From positions 1-64,000 of the forward strand of contig NZ_FUXI01000003.1 in assembly GCF_900167335.1 (NCBI RefSeq): a DNA stretch of 64,000 nucleotides, in the 5' to 3' direction. A model generated the notes under the pieces. That model did not search any database and had not been told where the DNA came from. It was given only the letters and a program-made list of their open reading frames with translations. The DNA comes from Pilibacter termitis. GTDB lineage: Bacteria; Bacillota; Bacilli; Lactobacillales; Streptococcaceae. Shown one piece after another: positions 16,717 to 27,478 of this stretch (position 1 is the stretch's first letter; every line of letters starts with the position of its first letter). The translations under genes and the position numbers were made by a program.

Positions 16717-17934
16717 ATGGAAAACAAATGGGTTCGTGCAGCGATACCTGCACTATTAATTCATGTATCAATTGGAAGTGTGTATTGTTGGAGTGTTTAC
16801 AAACAGCTAATCGCTGATGAGTTCAACACCTCTGCGGCAACGGTCGAATGGGGCTTTTCGCTCGCTATTTTCTTTTTAGGAATGAGTGCCGCCTTTTTGG
16901 GACCACTCGTTGAAAAGGACATCAAACGTTCTTCGCTTGTTGCACTTTTCTGCTTTACTTTAGGATTTGCTTTGACAGGACTTTCCATTTCCACACACTT
17001 TTTACTAGGTATTTATCTTTCTTTCGGTGTCTTAATGGGTATCGGTTTAGGTGTTGGTTATTTGACTCCTGTGAAAAATTTAATGCTTTGGTTTTCAGGC
17101 AATAAAGGATTAGCAACAGGGATTGCGGTTGCAGGATTTGGACTGGCAAAAGTAATTGCAACACCAGCAATGGAAATTTTGATTCCAAAAGTTGGATTGG
17201 TCAATATGTTTTACATTCTTGCGTGCTTCTATGCAGGCATGATGTTCCTTGCATTTGTGCTTATCAAACGTCCGAAAGGATATGTCTATTCCGCTAAAAA
17301 ATCAGCAGTGAAACGCTTTGATTTGATGAAACGAAAAGAATTTCTGCCAATTTGGTTCATGTTCTACCTCAATATTACCTGTGGTTTAGCACTTATTTCA
17401 CAAGAAAAAGATTTCTTGAAAATTGTTTTGCATGAAAAAGGTTTTACAGAGGCAAGCATTATTGGTGTGATTGCGACAGTTATGGCAGTTGATGCGGCAT
17501 TTAACACAGGTGGACGTCTTTTCTTCTCAAGCGTATCTGATCGCTTTAAATTTAGAGAAACAAGCTACAAAATTTTGTTCAGTATGTCAATTTTTGCCTG
17601 TGGTGCCTATTTGATTATGCACATGATTTCACCATATGAACTTTGGAGTATTTTTATGCTTTTATTCCTTGTCAATGCAGGGTATGGTGGAGGCTTTTCT
17701 ACTCTCCCAGTGCTACTTGACCAGCACTACGGTATGAGTACAATCTCAACAGTACACGGTTTAGTGCTTTCAGCTTGGGCATTTGCAGGACTTAGTGGCA
17801 ATCAGCTTTCATCTTTCATCGTGCATAAGCTCCACCTCAGCTACAACACGGTTGTCATGGTGATTTTAGCACTTTACATGGTGTCGTTCGGTTTAATCAC
17901 GTATGTCAAAGGATTGAAACAAAGAGAAGTGTAA
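16717..17934 (+). CDS. MFS transporter, oxalate/formate antiporter (OFA) family
   Basis: A 405-residue carrier with about 12 membrane segments in two halves. The start MENKWVRAAIPALLIHVSIG and the YCWSVYK block in the first membrane segment are typical of the OFA family, as are GIGLGVGYLTPVKNL and NKGLATGIAVAGFG. Members carry small monocarboxylates or dicarboxylates; the substrate here is unknown. It has its own promoter and terminator and is not part of the wal operon. Ribosome site agaaggag. Confidence 0.87.
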   Translation: MENKWVRAAIPALLIHVSIGSVYCWSVYKQLIADEFNTSAATVEWGFSLAIFFLGMSAAFLGPLVEKDIKRSSLVALFCFTLGFALTGLSISTHFLLGIYLSFGVLMGIGLGVGYLTPVKNLMLWFSGNKGLATGIAVAGFGLAKVIATPAMEILIPKVGLVNMFYILACFYAGMMFLAFVLIKRPKGYVYSAKKSAVKRFDLMKRKEFLPIWFMFYLNITCGLALISQEKDFLKIVLHEKGFTEASIIGVIATVMAVDAAFNTGGRLFFSSVSDRFKFRETSYKILFSMSIFACGAYLIMHMISPYELWSIFMLLFLVNAGYGGGFSTLPVLLDQHYGMSTISTVHGLVLSAWAFAGLSGNQLSSFIVHKLHLSYNTVVMVILALYMVSFGLITYVKGLKQREV

Positions 17935-17945
17935 ACGTTAGAACA

Positions 17946-17980
17946 GAATACCTAGTTTAGGTGCTAGGTATTCTTTTTTA
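17946..17980 (+). terminator. Terminator of the MFS transporter gene
   Basis: gaatacctag/ctaggtattc stem of 10 bp with an 8-nt loop and a seven-T run. Confidence 0.9.
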
Positions 17981-18182
17981 TAGAATATAGTACCCTTTCC
18001 GCTCAATATATGGTAAGATAAATCGGAGTGTTTAGAAATTTTTTCTTATAGTTGCTCTATTAACTTGAAATAATCGAGAATTTTTAGAGTTAATCATAGA
18101 TAGTAAGATTTTCTTCAAATACTTGTATTAGGGTATCCTTAATTATTCACATAAACAACAATTCTGAAAGAGTGAAATTTCA

Positions 18183-19463
18183 ATGAAAAAAATTATTATT
18201 CATGGCAACAAACCTCTGGAGGGGGAAGTGACGGTGAGCGGAGCGAAGAACTCTGTGGTAGCGTTAATTCCTGCGGCGATATTAGCTGACTCTCCTGTTA
18301 TACTAGAGGGAGTGCCTGATATATCAGATGTAGATAGTCTAAAAGAAATTATTGAGATTATGGGGGCAAGTGTCACACATGAGGGAGATGTTTTAACGAT
18401 TGATCCAACCAATGTCGTCAGTATTCCAATGCCTAGCGGGAAAATTAATTCTCTTCGTGCCTCGTATTATTTTATGGGGGCATTGCTTGGGAAATTTGGC
18501 GAGGCAGTTGTAGGACTTCCCGGCGGTTGTGATTTAGGTCCTAGACCGATTGATTTGCATATCAAAGGTTTTACAGCACTAGGGGCAGATGTGCATAATG
18601 AATTTGGTGCAATGTATTTGCGGACGGATTCTAACGGTTTAGTGGGAACGCATATTTTCATGGACAATGTATCAGTTGGAGCAACGATTAATATCATGCT
18701 TGCAGCTGTTCGTGCCAAAGGGCGTACGATTATTGAAAATGCAGCGAGAGAGCCAGAAATTATTGATGTAGCCACACTTTTGAACAACATGGGAGCAAAA
18801 GTACGTGGTGCAGGGACAGATGAAATTCGCATTACTGGTGTGGAAACTCTTCACGGTACACGTCATTCGGTTGTCCCAGATAGAATTGAGGCAGGAACGT
18901 ACCTCGCACTTGCAGCAGCACAAGGAACGAAAAACGGGATTACCGTCAACAACGTTCTTTACGAGCATTTGGAAAGTTACATCGCCAAGCTCGAAGAAAT
19001 GGGTGTGGAAATGGTCATTCGTGAAGATTCAATCACGGTGAAACCTGCTGAAAAACTGAAAATGATTAAAGTGAAAACTTATCCTTATCCGGGATTTCCA
19101 ACAGACTTGCAACAGCCGATTACCCCGCTTTTGCTAAAAGCAGAAGGATTGGGCGAGGTAATGGATACGATTTATGAAAAACGCATCAATCACGTGCCAG
19201 AACTTGCTAGAATGGGTGCAAATATTCGGGTGGAGAGCAATCACATTATGATTGAGGGACCGAATAAACTGCAAGGAACAGATGTAGTGGCAAGCGACCT
19301 TAGAGCAGGAGCAGCACTCGTTACCGCAGGACTAATGGCAGAAGGCGTGACAACCATTCACAATGTGGAATTTATTTTACGTGGTTATGACCATATTATT
19401 GAAAAATTAACGAAACTAGGTGCAGATATTCGCTTAGTAGAAAAAGAGGTGGAAAATGGCTGA
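18183..19463 (+). CDS. murA: UDP-N-acetylglucosamine 1-carboxyvinyltransferase
   Basis: A 426-residue cytosolic enzyme of the first committed peptidoglycan step, adding enolpyruvate from PEP to UDP-GlcNAc. The substrate motif KNSVVALI (residues 22-29) and the catalytic loop [12 protein letters not shown] with Cys116, the fosfomycin target, are intact. FPTDLQQP and LRAGAAL are also family blocks. Its place before rho matches the MurZ (MurAB) paralogue of Bacillus, so a second murA is expected elsewhere. The ribosome site is weak (gaaagag). Overlap with rho is 8 nt. Confidence 0.96.
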   Translation: MKKIIIHGNKPLEGEVTVSGAKNSVVALIPAAILADSPVILEGVPDISDVDSLKEIIEIMGASVTHEGDVLTIDPTNVVSIPMPSGKINSLRASYYFMGALLGKFGEAVVGLPGGCDLGPRPIDLHIKGFTALGADVHNEFGAMYLRTDSNGLVGTHIFMDNVSVGATINIMLAAVRAKGRTIIENAAREPEIIDVATLLNNMGAKVRGAGTDEIRITGVETLHGTRHSVVPDRIEAGTYLALAAAQGTKNGITVNNVLYEHLESYIAKLEEMGVEMVIREDSITVKPAEKLKMIKVKTYPYPGFPTDLQQPITPLLLKAEGLGEVMDTIYEKRINHVPELARMGANIRVESNHIMIEGPNKLQGTDVVASDLRAGAALVTAGLMAEGVTTIHNVEFILRGYDHIIEKLTKLGADIRLVEKEVENG

Positions 19464-20775
19464 TTTTATTACAATGGCAGAGCTTGAGCAACTAACGCTA
19501 AAAGAAATTTACAATTATGCTCGAGAATTTAAAATTACCAATTATTCTAAGATGAACAAAAAAGAATTGAGTTTGGCTGTTTTGCGTGAACAGGCGAAAG
19601 AACAAGGTTTTTTTGTCATGGAAGGCGTATTAGATGTTATTACAATACGCAATAAAGAGACAGGACGTTATGAATCATTTGGTTTACTTCGACCAATTAA
19701 TTATTCTCAATCAGAAGAAGATGTCTATGTTTCCAATTCCCAAATGTTACGTTTTGGTTTGCGTGAGGGAGATTTGGTAAGCGGAAAAGTCCGTCCGCCA
19801 AGGGAGAGAGAGAAGAATTATGGATTAATGCAAGTAGAAAGTGTCAACGGTCGTGACCCAGAAGAAGCGAAAAATCGTGACCACTTCCCTGCACTTACCG
19901 CTCTTTACCCAGAGAGACAATTGCGTTTGGAAACGGCGAAAAACAGACTTTCTACACGTATGGTTGACCTATTTTCTCCTGTTGGTTTTGGGCAACGTGG
20001 CTTAATTGTCGCACCGCCAAAAGCTGGGAAAACAAGCATTTTAAAAGAAATCGCCAACGGCATTACGGAAAATTATCCAGATGTGGAATTAATTGTTTTG
20101 CTCATTGATGAAAGACCAGAAGAAGTAACAGATTTGGAGCGTTCAATTAAAGGTGAGATTGTTTCTTCAACGTTTGATAAAGAACCGATTCATCACATAA
20201 AAGTTGCTGAACTGGTTTTAGAAAGAGCGATGCGTTTAGTGGAGGATAAGCGTGATGTTGTGATTTTAATGGATTCTATCACACGTCTCGCTCGTGCGTA
20301 TAATCTTGTGATTCCACCGAGTGGACGTACACTTTCTGGAGGGATTGACCCAGCAGCATTTTACAAACCGAAAAAATTCTTCGGTGCCGCAAGAAATGTT
20401 GAAGAAGGCGGTAGCTTGACGATTTTAGCAACGGCACTTGTTGAAACGGGAAGTCGCATGGATGACGTGATTTACGAGGAATTTAAAGGAACAGGAAACA
20501 TGGAATTGCAACTTTCACGTGAATTGTCTGAACGTCGCATTTTCCCAGCAATTGATGTCAAAAAATCTGGCACACGAAAAGAGGAGCTACTCATGAGTGA
20601 GGAGCAACTCGAAGAAACGTGGAAACTCAGAAATTCTATGACAGGTGATGCACTAGATTATACTGAACAATTCCTTCGTTTGTTGAAAAACACTAGCGAC
20701 AATCAGGAACTCTTGAAAACTTTTAAGGATTTGGAAATCACCCCTCAGCGTAGCGTCAGAGGAACTCGTAGTTAA
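19456..20775 (+). CDS. rho: Transcription termination factor Rho
   Basis: A 439-residue hexameric RNA helicase. An N-terminal helical domain ([13 protein letters not shown]) is followed by the RNA-binding cold-shock fold (GFGLLRP-type block, seen as YESFGLLRP) and the RecA-like ATPase with P-loop [11 protein letters not shown], Walker [17 protein letters not shown] and Q/R-loop blocks [20 protein letters not shown]. Full length with no insertion. Co-directional and overlapping with murA. Confidence 0.97.
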   Translation: MADFITMAELEQLTLKEIYNYAREFKITNYSKMNKKELSLAVLREQAKEQGFFVMEGVLDVITIRNKETGRYESFGLLRPINYSQSEEDVYVSNSQMLRFGLREGDLVSGKVRPPREREKNYGLMQVESVNGRDPEEAKNRDHFPALTALYPERQLRLETAKNRLSTRMVDLFSPVGFGQRGLIVAPPKAGKTSILKEIANGITENYPDVELIVLLIDERPEEVTDLERSIKGEIVSSTFDKEPIHHIKVAELVLERAMRLVEDKRDVVILMDSITRLARAYNLVIPPSGRTLSGGIDPAAFYKPKKFFGAARNVEEGGSLTILATALVETGSRMDDVIYEEFKGTGNMELQLSRELSERRIFPAIDVKKSGTRKEELLMSEEQLEETWKLRNSMTGDALDYTEQFLRLLKNTSDNQELLKTFKDLEITPQRSVRGTRS

Positions 20776-20795
20776 CCAAAGTAAAGGAGAGTAAA

Positions 20796-21635
20796 ATGCT
20801 AATAGCAAACCTATGGAAAGCCATTATTTTAGGCATTATCGAAGGAATTACCGAGTGGCTTCCGATTTCGAGTACGGGACATTTGATTTTAGTGAACGAA
20901 TTTATCAAAATGCAGGAAAGTGAAGACTTTATGTCAATGTTCAACGTTGTCATTCAACTTGGTGCCATTTTGGCGGTAGTTGTGCTATTTTTTCACAAAC
21001 TTAATCCGTTTAGCCCACAAAAAAATGAGCGTGAAAAACATGACACTTGGCAATTATGGTTTAAGGTGGTGGTAGCTGCGGCTCCTGCGGCAATTTTAGG
21101 ACTTTTATTTGATGATTGGTTAGACGAACATTTGTATAATTTTGTCGTTGTGGCATTTACTTTGATTATTTATGGGATTGCATTTATTGTCATTGAAAAA
21201 CGTAATGAAACACACGAGCCATTGATAAAATCATTGAATAGCCTCACCTATCAAACTGCACTTATTATCGGTTCGTTCCAAGTGCTATCACTCATTCCGG
21301 GAACTAGCCGAAGTGGTGCAACTATTTTAGGAGCGATTCTGATTGGCTGTTCTCGCTACGTAGCAACGGAATTTTCATTTTTCCTAGGGATTCCGATTAT
21401 GTTTGGTGCCAGCGGGCTTAAAATTTTTAAATTTTTACTGAAAGGCAATTCTTTCAGTGTTGAACAGACACTCGTGTTATTTATTGCGAGTGCAGTCGCA
21501 TTTTTCATTTCGATTATTGCGATTAAGTTCTTAGTCGATTACTTGAAACGACACAATTTTTCTGTGTTTGGTAAATATCGTATTGCACTCGGAGCAATTG
21601 TAATTGCCTATTGGTTGATTGTAAAAGTGTTATAA
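20796..21635 (+). CDS. uppP: Undecaprenyl-diphosphatase UppP (BacA)
   Basis: A polytopic membrane enzyme of 279 residues that recycles undecaprenyl diphosphate for cell-wall synthesis; it gives bacitracin tolerance. Both active-site motifs are visible: GIIEGITEWLPISSTGHL (residues 11-28) and SLIPGTSRSGATILGA. About seven or eight membrane segments. Ribosome site aaaggag, 20 nt after rho, functionally matched with murA. Confidence 0.96.
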   Translation: MLIANLWKAIILGIIEGITEWLPISSTGHLILVNEFIKMQESEDFMSMFNVVIQLGAILAVVVLFFHKLNPFSPQKNEREKHDTWQLWFKVVVAAAPAAILGLLFDDWLDEHLYNFVVVAFTLIIYGIAFIVIEKRNETHEPLIKSLNSLTYQTALIIGSFQVLSLIPGTSRSGATILGAILIGCSRYVATEFSFFLGIPIMFGASGLKIFKFLLKGNSFSVEQTLVLFIASAVAFFISIIAIKFLVDYLKRHNFSVFGKYRIALGAIVIAYWLIVKVL

Positions 21636-21642
21636 AAACGAG

Positions 21643-21719
21643 GTTGGGACAAACACTCATTTGCGATAGTGGAAACTTCCCACTGTTGCTAAATGAGTGT
21701 GAAAAGTCCCAGCCTTATT
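21643..21719 (+). terminator. Long hairpin terminator after uppP (GGTTGGGAC type)
   Basis: aggttgggac pairs with gtcccagcctt and cactcattt with aaatgagtg, around an inner gtggaaacttcccac hairpin; a T-run follows. From memory, hairpins built on GGTTGGGAC/GTCCCAACC are common at operon ends in Lactobacillales and relatives. Confidence 0.8.
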
Positions 21720-21762
21720 TTTAGAGGTAATCTACCTTGAGTCAAAATTTGGAGATGAGAAG

Positions 21763-24111
21763 ATGAAAAAAATATCTGTACGTGAATTTGTAGAATTTGT
21801 TTTGAAAAAAGGTTCGCTAGATAGCACAAGTTCTACTAGCACTCATTCTGCACTTGAGGGCAGTCGTATTCATCGTGAAATTCAAAAAGAGATGACTGCT
21901 CAGTATGGAAAGAATTATGCAAGCGAAGTAGTGCTGAAAAGAGCGTTTCACCAAGAAGATTTCACCCTGCAAATCGAAGGACGGGCAGACGGAATTGTTC
22001 ATAGCGAAACAGAGATTTTTATTGACGAAATCAAAACGAGTGAAACCGTTTTTTCTGAAATCGAAGAAAGTAAACTTGCACTTTATTGGGGGCAAGTCAA
22101 AGTGTATGGGTATTTTTATTGCTTGGAGGAAAATTTAAGCGAAATTACGTTGCAGTTGACCTATTTTCAGACGACAAGTGAAGAAATCACAAGAACGCAA
22201 CAGACATTTGGATTGGCAGAATTAACCTCATTTTTCCAAGAATGTTTTTCCGAATATGAAAAATGGTTGAAATTTCGTGTTGATTGGGAGAGTGAACGCA
22301 ATCAGTCGATACAATCCTTGGCATTTCCATTTGGCGAGTGGCGTAGCGGACAACGGAATTTATCAAAAGCGGTTTTTCAAGTGTTGCGTGAGGAGAAAAA
22401 ATTGTACGCAGAAGCTCCGACAGGAACGGGGAAGACGATTTCCACTTTGTTTCCTGCGATAAAATGGTTTGCTGAAAGTGAGTCTGCTATTGAGCGATTG
22501 TTTTACTTGACTGCCAAAACAATCACACGAACGGTGGCAGAAAACACGTTTTCACTCTTGAGAGAAAAAGGCTTAGAGATGAAAAGTATCACGCTTACGG
22601 CAAAAGAAAAAATTTGTTTTATGGAAGAAGTCAAATGCACTCCTGAGGCGTGTCCGTTTGCCAATGGCTATTACGAGCGGAGAAACGGTGCAGTTTGGGA
22701 ACTTTTGACGGAAAACAACGAATTAAAAAGAGAAGTTGTCGAAAAAATTGCTCGCAAACACTCGGTTTGTCCGTTTGAACTGAGTCTTGACACTTCGCTT
22801 TGGGTGGATGCCATTATTTGCGATTACAACTATTTATTTGATCCGCGAGTTGCCTTAGAACGCTTTTTTTCTGGCGAGACGACGGAAAGTATTTTTTTAA
22901 TAGATGAGTCGCACAATCTCATTGATCGAGCAAGGTCAATGTATTCAGCAACGTTGAGTAAAAATGCCATTCGGAAAGTGAGAAAATTGTTTGTTGACGA
23001 GAAACATTTGTCGAAACCTTTGGGAAAAATTGAGCGAGTATTTGATTCATTTCATGAAAGAATGACAAGTGATTTTTATTCGCAATCGCTCCCAGCAGAG
23101 TCGATGATTCATCCAATTTATGAATTTATTGAAAAAGGTCGGGAATATCTTGGTGAAAAAAAGGAATTTGAACATCAAGAAGAATTTTTACAAGTATTTT
23201 TTGACTGTCTACGCTATCAAAGAATTGGCGAATTTTATGACGAGCATTTTGTCACAACAGTAGAAAAAGTAAATGATGATCTTTTGATAAGCGAATTATG
23301 CTTAAATCCAAGTGAAATTTTGCAGTCAATTTTAGAAAAAGGAAAAGGGAGCATTTTATTTTCAGCAACATTCACTCCACTTTTTTACTATAAAAAACTT
23401 TTGGGTGGTAGAAAAAGCGATTATACGCTACTTTTGCCAAGTCCATTTGAAAAAGAGCGACAACAAGTAATGATTGACCGCATGATTTCTACGACGTATC
23501 GCAATCGTGAAAATTCGATGAAGGATTTGGTAGAACATTTGTATTTATTTGTTCATGCAAAGAAAGGGAATTACCTATTCTTTTTCCCGTCTTATCAGTA
23601 TATGGATAAGACATTCCTGTTGTTCAAAGAACGTTATCCTGAGGTGAAGAGTTTCATACAAGATGTGGCGATGACAGAACAAGCACGTGAGCAATTTCTT
23701 GCCAAATTCCAAGAAAATCCTAGTGAAACAACGGTTGCTTTTTGTGTGCTTGGTGGCGTTTTTTCAGAGGGCATTGATTTAAAAGGCGATAGATTAATCG
23801 GCACAGCGATTATTTCAATTGGTTTGCCACAAATTAACGAGAAACTTTCCTTACTCAAAGAATATTTTGATAAAGAAAACAAGCAAGGCTTTCTGTATGC
23901 CTATCAAATCCCGGGGATGAATAAAGTCATCCAAGCATCTGGTCGTGTCATTCGCACAATGAAAGACAAAGGAGTAGTCTTGCTCATAGACGAACGTTTT
24001 GCCAGACGTGACGTGCAAGAGTTATTCCCACAACACTGGTTTCCGCACGAAGTAGTAGGCACACCTGAGCGACTGCGTGAAGTATTGGAGGAGTTTTGGC
24101 GAGGAGAATAA
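21763..24111 (+). CDS. DinG/XPD-family DNA helicase with N-terminal Cas4/RecB-like nuclease domain
   Basis: A 782-residue superfamily 2 helicase. Residues 1-170 carry a PD-(D/E)XK nuclease signature: His in GSRIHREI, Asp in GRADGI, the E-x-K pair in IDEIKTS, and the QxxxY-type block YWGQVKVYGYFYCLE. The helicase follows: Walker A EAPTGTGKT, four cysteines for an iron-sulphur cluster (CFMEEVKCTPEAC and VCPFEL), DEAH-type box FLIDESHNLID, and motif VI QASGRVIRTMKDKG. It probably unwinds DNA with 5'-3' polarity and cleaves or trims branched or 5'-ended DNA in repair. Monocistronic, between uppP and secG. Confidence 0.85.
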   Translation: MKKISVREFVEFVLKKGSLDSTSSTSTHSALEGSRIHREIQKEMTAQYGKNYASEVVLKRAFHQEDFTLQIEGRADGIVHSETEIFIDEIKTSETVFSEIEESKLALYWGQVKVYGYFYCLEENLSEITLQLTYFQTTSEEITRTQQTFGLAELTSFFQECFSEYEKWLKFRVDWESERNQSIQSLAFPFGEWRSGQRNLSKAVFQVLREEKKLYAEAPTGTGKTISTLFPAIKWFAESESAIERLFYLTAKTITRTVAENTFSLLREKGLEMKSITLTAKEKICFMEEVKCTPEACPFANGYYERRNGAVWELLTENNELKREVVEKIARKHSVCPFELSLDTSLWVDAIICDYNYLFDPRVALERFFSGETTESIFLIDESHNLIDRARSMYSATLSKNAIRKVRKLFVDEKHLSKPLGKIERVFDSFHERMTSDFYSQSLPAESMIHPIYEFIEKGREYLGEKKEFEHQEEFLQVFFDCLRYQRIGEFYDEHFVTTVEKVNDDLLISELCLNPSEILQSILEKGKGSILFSATFTPLFYYKKLLGGRKSDYTLLLPSPFEKERQQVMIDRMISTTYRNRENSMKDLVEHLYLFVHAKKGNYLFFFPSYQYMDKTFLLFKERYPEVKSFIQDVAMTEQAREQFLAKFQENPSETTVAFCVLGGVFSEGIDLKGDRLIGTAIISIGLPQINEKLSLLKEYFDKENKQGFLYAYQIPGMNKVIQASGRVIRTMKDKGVVLLIDERFARRDVQELFPQHWFPHEVVGTPERLREVLEEFWRGE

Positions 24112-24241
24112 TTTTTTCCAAAATCAAAACAGTTTCCCTCGTCAAATAGACAATTTTATGTTATGATAAAGAATGAGTGATTTGAGAATAGGCTGCTTTA
24201 TGTGGACAAGTAAATGAAAAGCAGGGAAAGGATTTAAAACA

Positions 24242-24478
24242 GTGAAATCAATTATTTTAGGATGTTTATTAGTAATTTCAGTCATTATTGTGATTACCAT
24301 TATGCTACAACCAAGCAAGCAAAATTCAGCGGCGAGTGCCTTTACAGGTGGAGCAGACCAATTATTTGGCAAACAGAAAGCTCGTGGATTCGAGGCAGTT
24401 ATGCAAAGAACAACGGCGATTCTTGGAGCAATTTGGTTAATTTTAGCATTTGTATTGATGTATATTGATGCACATTAA
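24242..24478 (+). CDS. secG: Preprotein translocase subunit SecG
   Basis: A 78-residue membrane protein with two membrane segments (about residues 3-20 and 55-73) and between them the family motif LQPSKQNSAASAFTGGADQLFG (seen here around residues 22-43). It assists SecYE. It starts at GTG after gggaaagg. Position before rnr and smpB is the conserved Firmicutes order. Confidence 0.95.
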   Translation: MKSIILGCLLVISVIIVITIMLQPSKQNSAASAFTGGADQLFGKQKARGFEAVMQRTTAILGAIWLILAFVLMYIDAH

Positions 24479-24479
24479 T

Positions 24480-24506
24480 GGCTTGGGGTTTCCCCAAGCT
24501 TTTTTA
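24480..24506 (+). terminator. secG terminator
   Basis: gcttgggg/ccccaagc stem, 3-nt loop, T-run. The rnr start is 46 nt further on, so rnr has some read-through or its own promoter. Confidence 0.88.
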
Positions 24507-24552
24507 GTTATGATAGAATATAGTAAAGAAAGAATCTTTACGGAGGAAAAAC

Positions 24553-26910
24553 GTGATAAGAAAAAAAATTAAAGAGTATTTAGAACAAGTAAATAAACGC
24601 TTGTCCATGGAAGAATTGGCACAGGCATTACAGTTGAATAAGGCGAGTGATTTTAAAGAATTGGTTCAAACGGTTGCCCAAATGGAACGTGAGGGTGTGG
24701 TGCTATTCAATAAAAAAGGCAAAATCTATTTGCCACAGCCAACGGTAACTGTTGAGGGAGTTTTCCGTGCAAATGAGCGTGGTTTTGGATTTGTGACAAT
24801 TGACCCAGAAGAACCTGATGTTTTTATTGCAGGTGGCGAGACCAATTTTGCTCTTGACGGAGATGTGGTAGAAATTGACATTACCAAACCCGGCGATCCG
24901 TTTTCTGATCGAGGAGCAGAAGGGCGAGTAGTAGCTATAAAGCATCGTGCGTTAACGCAAATGGTGGGAGCTTTTCACGCTTATACCGATGAAGAAGTGC
25001 GAGAAACGGATCTTTATGGTTATATCGAACCAAAAGATAAAAAACTCTCAAAATACACTTGCTATGTAGCAGCTGAAGGGATTCGTGCAGTTGAGGGAGA
25101 AGTGGTGATTGTTGAAATTACACATTATCCAGAAAAAGCGTATTCCACAGCACTTGAGGGCATTGTCAAGAAAGTAATCGGGCATATTGATGACCCGGGA
25201 ATTGATATTTTAGAGATTATCCATTCTCATGGGATTGCGATTGAATTTGATGAAGAAACGATGAAAATGGCAAATGAAATCCCTGATGAAATTGCCGAAA
25301 GTGATTTGAAAGATAGACGTGATTTACGCAGTCAAACGATTGTGACAATTGACGGAGCGGATGCAAAAGACCTTGATGATGCCGTGACGGTTTGGAAAAA
25401 AGAGAATGGCAATTATCACTTAGGTGTGCATATTGCAGATGTGAGTTACTATGTAACGGAAAATTCAGCGATTGATCTTTCGGCAAGCGACAGAGGAACG
25501 AGTGTTTACTTGACCGACCGTGTAATTCCAATGATTCCACACCGTTTGTCTAATGGGATTTGTTCACTCAATCCTAAAGTTCCACGGTTGACGATGAGTT
25601 GTGAAATGGAAATTAATGCACAAGGAGAAGTCGTAAACTACGAAATTTTTCCTTCTGTCATTCAGACAAGTGAGAGAATGACGTATGAGGCGGTCAATAA
25701 AATTATTGATGAAAAAGATGAGGAAGAATGTGCAAAATATGCCTCACTTGTGCCAATGTTTGAGGAAATGGCACATCTTCATCATATTTTGGAAGAGATG
25801 CGACAACAGCGTGGGGCGATTAATTTTGATGACCATGAGGCGAAAATTTTGGTTGATGAAAATGGAAAAGCACAAGATATTTTACTTCGATCTCGTGCAA
25901 CAGGTGAGCGTTTGATTGAGTCCTTTATGTTGATTGCCAATGAAACAGTTGCTCGTCATTTTGCAGAAAATCATCTCCCGTTTATTTATCGTGTGCATGA
26001 ACATCCAAAAGCGGAAAAACTAGAGCGTTTCTTTGATTTTGCAAGTGTTTTTGGTGTGGCGATTCATGGAACGGTCGACCATTTGGAGCAAATAGAATTG
26101 CAAAAAGTGTTACAAGCTGTTGCAGACAAGCCAGAAGAGGCTGTGATTAACACCATGTTGCTCCGCAGTTTGCAGCAGGCACGTTATTCTGAGTACAATT
26201 ACGGTCATTATGGACTTGCGGCGGAATTTTATACGCATTTCACCAGCCCAATCAGACGTTATCCAGATTTACTTGTTCATCGCTTAATTCGTAGTTATAA
26301 TGAAACGACAGAGAAGAAACGTCAGGATAAATGGAGTGCATTGTTGCCAGAAATTGCGACACATTCTAGCCAAATGGAACGCAGAGCAGTGGAGTGCGAG
26401 CGTGAAGTGGATGCGATGAAAAAAGCAGAATACATGCAGGCACATATTGGCGAAGAATTTGAAGGAATTATCTCAAACGTAGCGAAATTTGGTTTCTTTG
26501 TTGAATTGCCAAACACGATTGAGGGAATGATTCATATTTCTGCATTAAAGGATGATTATTTCAATTTTATTGAAAAGCATTTGGCACTTGTGGGTGAGCG
26601 TACAGGGCGTGTGTTCAAAATCGGTCAAAAAATCGTGGTACGTGTGGTAAAAGCTGATGTGGCAACCAGAGAAATTGATTTTGAGTTTGTATCAAGTGAA
26701 GAGGTTTCTCCTGTTGAATATCAAAATAAAACTCAAGTGAGACGTGAGGGGAAAAAGCGAAAACTCAAAGAAAAAACAAAAAAAGAAAATGCTCAATTCA
26801 AAGCATTTCATAAAAAATCAAAGAAATTTGGTAAAAATTTCCAAAAGAAAAAAGGAAAGAAAAATCAACCCTTTTATAAAAAAGTAGCGAAAAAAGGGAA
26901 GAAGAAATAA
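24553..26910 (+). CDS. rnr: Ribonuclease R
   Basis: A 785-residue processive 3'-5' exoribonuclease of the RNB family. N-terminal winged helix, cold-shock domains (GVFRANERGFGFV), catalytic RNB domain with metal-binding Asp cluster (TIDGADAKDLDDAV), YGLAAEFYTHFTSPIRRYPD, then an S1 domain (FEGIISNVAKFGFFVEL) and a very basic Lys-rich tail (last about 60 residues) that may bind rRNA. It degrades structured and non-stop RNA together with SmpB, whose gene follows after 15 nt. Start GTG after cggagg. Confidence 0.96.
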   Translation: MIRKKIKEYLEQVNKRLSMEELAQALQLNKASDFKELVQTVAQMEREGVVLFNKKGKIYLPQPTVTVEGVFRANERGFGFVTIDPEEPDVFIAGGETNFALDGDVVEIDITKPGDPFSDRGAEGRVVAIKHRALTQMVGAFHAYTDEEVRETDLYGYIEPKDKKLSKYTCYVAAEGIRAVEGEVVIVEITHYPEKAYSTALEGIVKKVIGHIDDPGIDILEIIHSHGIAIEFDEETMKMANEIPDEIAESDLKDRRDLRSQTIVTIDGADAKDLDDAVTVWKKENGNYHLGVHIADVSYYVTENSAIDLSASDRGTSVYLTDRVIPMIPHRLSNGICSLNPKVPRLTMSCEMEINAQGEVVNYEIFPSVIQTSERMTYEAVNKIIDEKDEEECAKYASLVPMFEEMAHLHHILEEMRQQRGAINFDDHEAKILVDENGKAQDILLRSRATGERLIESFMLIANETVARHFAENHLPFIYRVHEHPKAEKLERFFDFASVFGVAIHGTVDHLEQIELQKVLQAVADKPEEAVINTMLLRSLQQARYSEYNYGHYGLAAEFYTHFTSPIRRYPDLLVHRLIRSYNETTEKKRQDKWSALLPEIATHSSQMERRAVECEREVDAMKKAEYMQAHIGEEFEGIISNVAKFGFFVELPNTIEGMIHISALKDDYFNFIEKHLALVGERTGRVFKIGQKIVVRVVKADVATREIDFEFVSSEEVSPVEYQNKTQVRREGKKRKLKEKTKKENAQFKAFHKKSKKFGKNFQKKKGKKNQPFYKKVAKKGKKK

Positions 26911-26925
26911 GAAGAGGTGAAAAAA

Positions 26926-27390
26926 TTGCCAAAAGGAGAAGGAAAAGTCGTTGCCCAAAATAAAAAGGCACGTCATGATTATGAGATTTTAGATACACTT
27001 GAGGCGGGAATTGTTCTAAAAGGAACGGAAATAAAGTCCATTCGTGCAGGAAGAATTAACTTAAAAGACGGGTTTGCTCGCATACGAAATGGAGAAGTGT
27101 GGCTGTGGAATGTGCATATCTCACCATACGAACAAGGAAATATTTTCAATCACGACCCGCTTCGCACGAGAAAATTACTTTTGCACAAAAAGCAAATTGC
27201 GAAACTTATCGGCGAAGTCAAAACAAGCGGGGTCACTCTTGTGCCGTTAAAAGTGTATTTAAAAGACGGTTTTGCCAAAGTTTTGATTGGTGTAGCCAAA
27301 GGGAAAAAACAATACGACAAACGAGAAACACTCAAAAAACGTGACCAAAAACGAGAAATAGACCGAGCGTTAAAGGCGAAAAACAGATGA
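26926..27390 (+). CDS. smpB: SsrA-binding protein SmpB
   Basis: A 154-residue protein that binds tmRNA for rescue of stalled ribosomes. Family blocks [23 protein letters not shown] and [14 protein letters not shown] are present with a basic C-terminal tail. A TTG at 26926 is chosen as start: it follows agaggtg at a proper distance and gives [11 protein letters not shown], matching the usual MPKGEGK start; the upstream GTG (26917) overlaps that ribosome site. The ssrA (tmRNA) gene was not found next to it. Confidence 0.94.
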   Translation: MPKGEGKVVAQNKKARHDYEILDTLEAGIVLKGTEIKSIRAGRINLKDGFARIRNGEVWLWNVHISPYEQGNIFNHDPLRTRKLLLHKKQIAKLIGEVKTSGVTLVPLKVYLKDGFAKVLIGVAKGKKQYDKRETLKKRDQKREIDRALKAKNR

Positions 27391-27478
27391 TTTTTTTAAG
27401 TTGTTTAGAAATAAGAACCATTTCCTTGTAAAACAAAGTATTCTATGTTAAAGTAAGCATTGTAAAGATACTAAGTCG

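Noticed and set aside
21763-22280. Separate Cas4 gene
   Set aside because: The nuclease domain is continuous in frame with the helicase, with no stop or internal start supported by a ribosome site.
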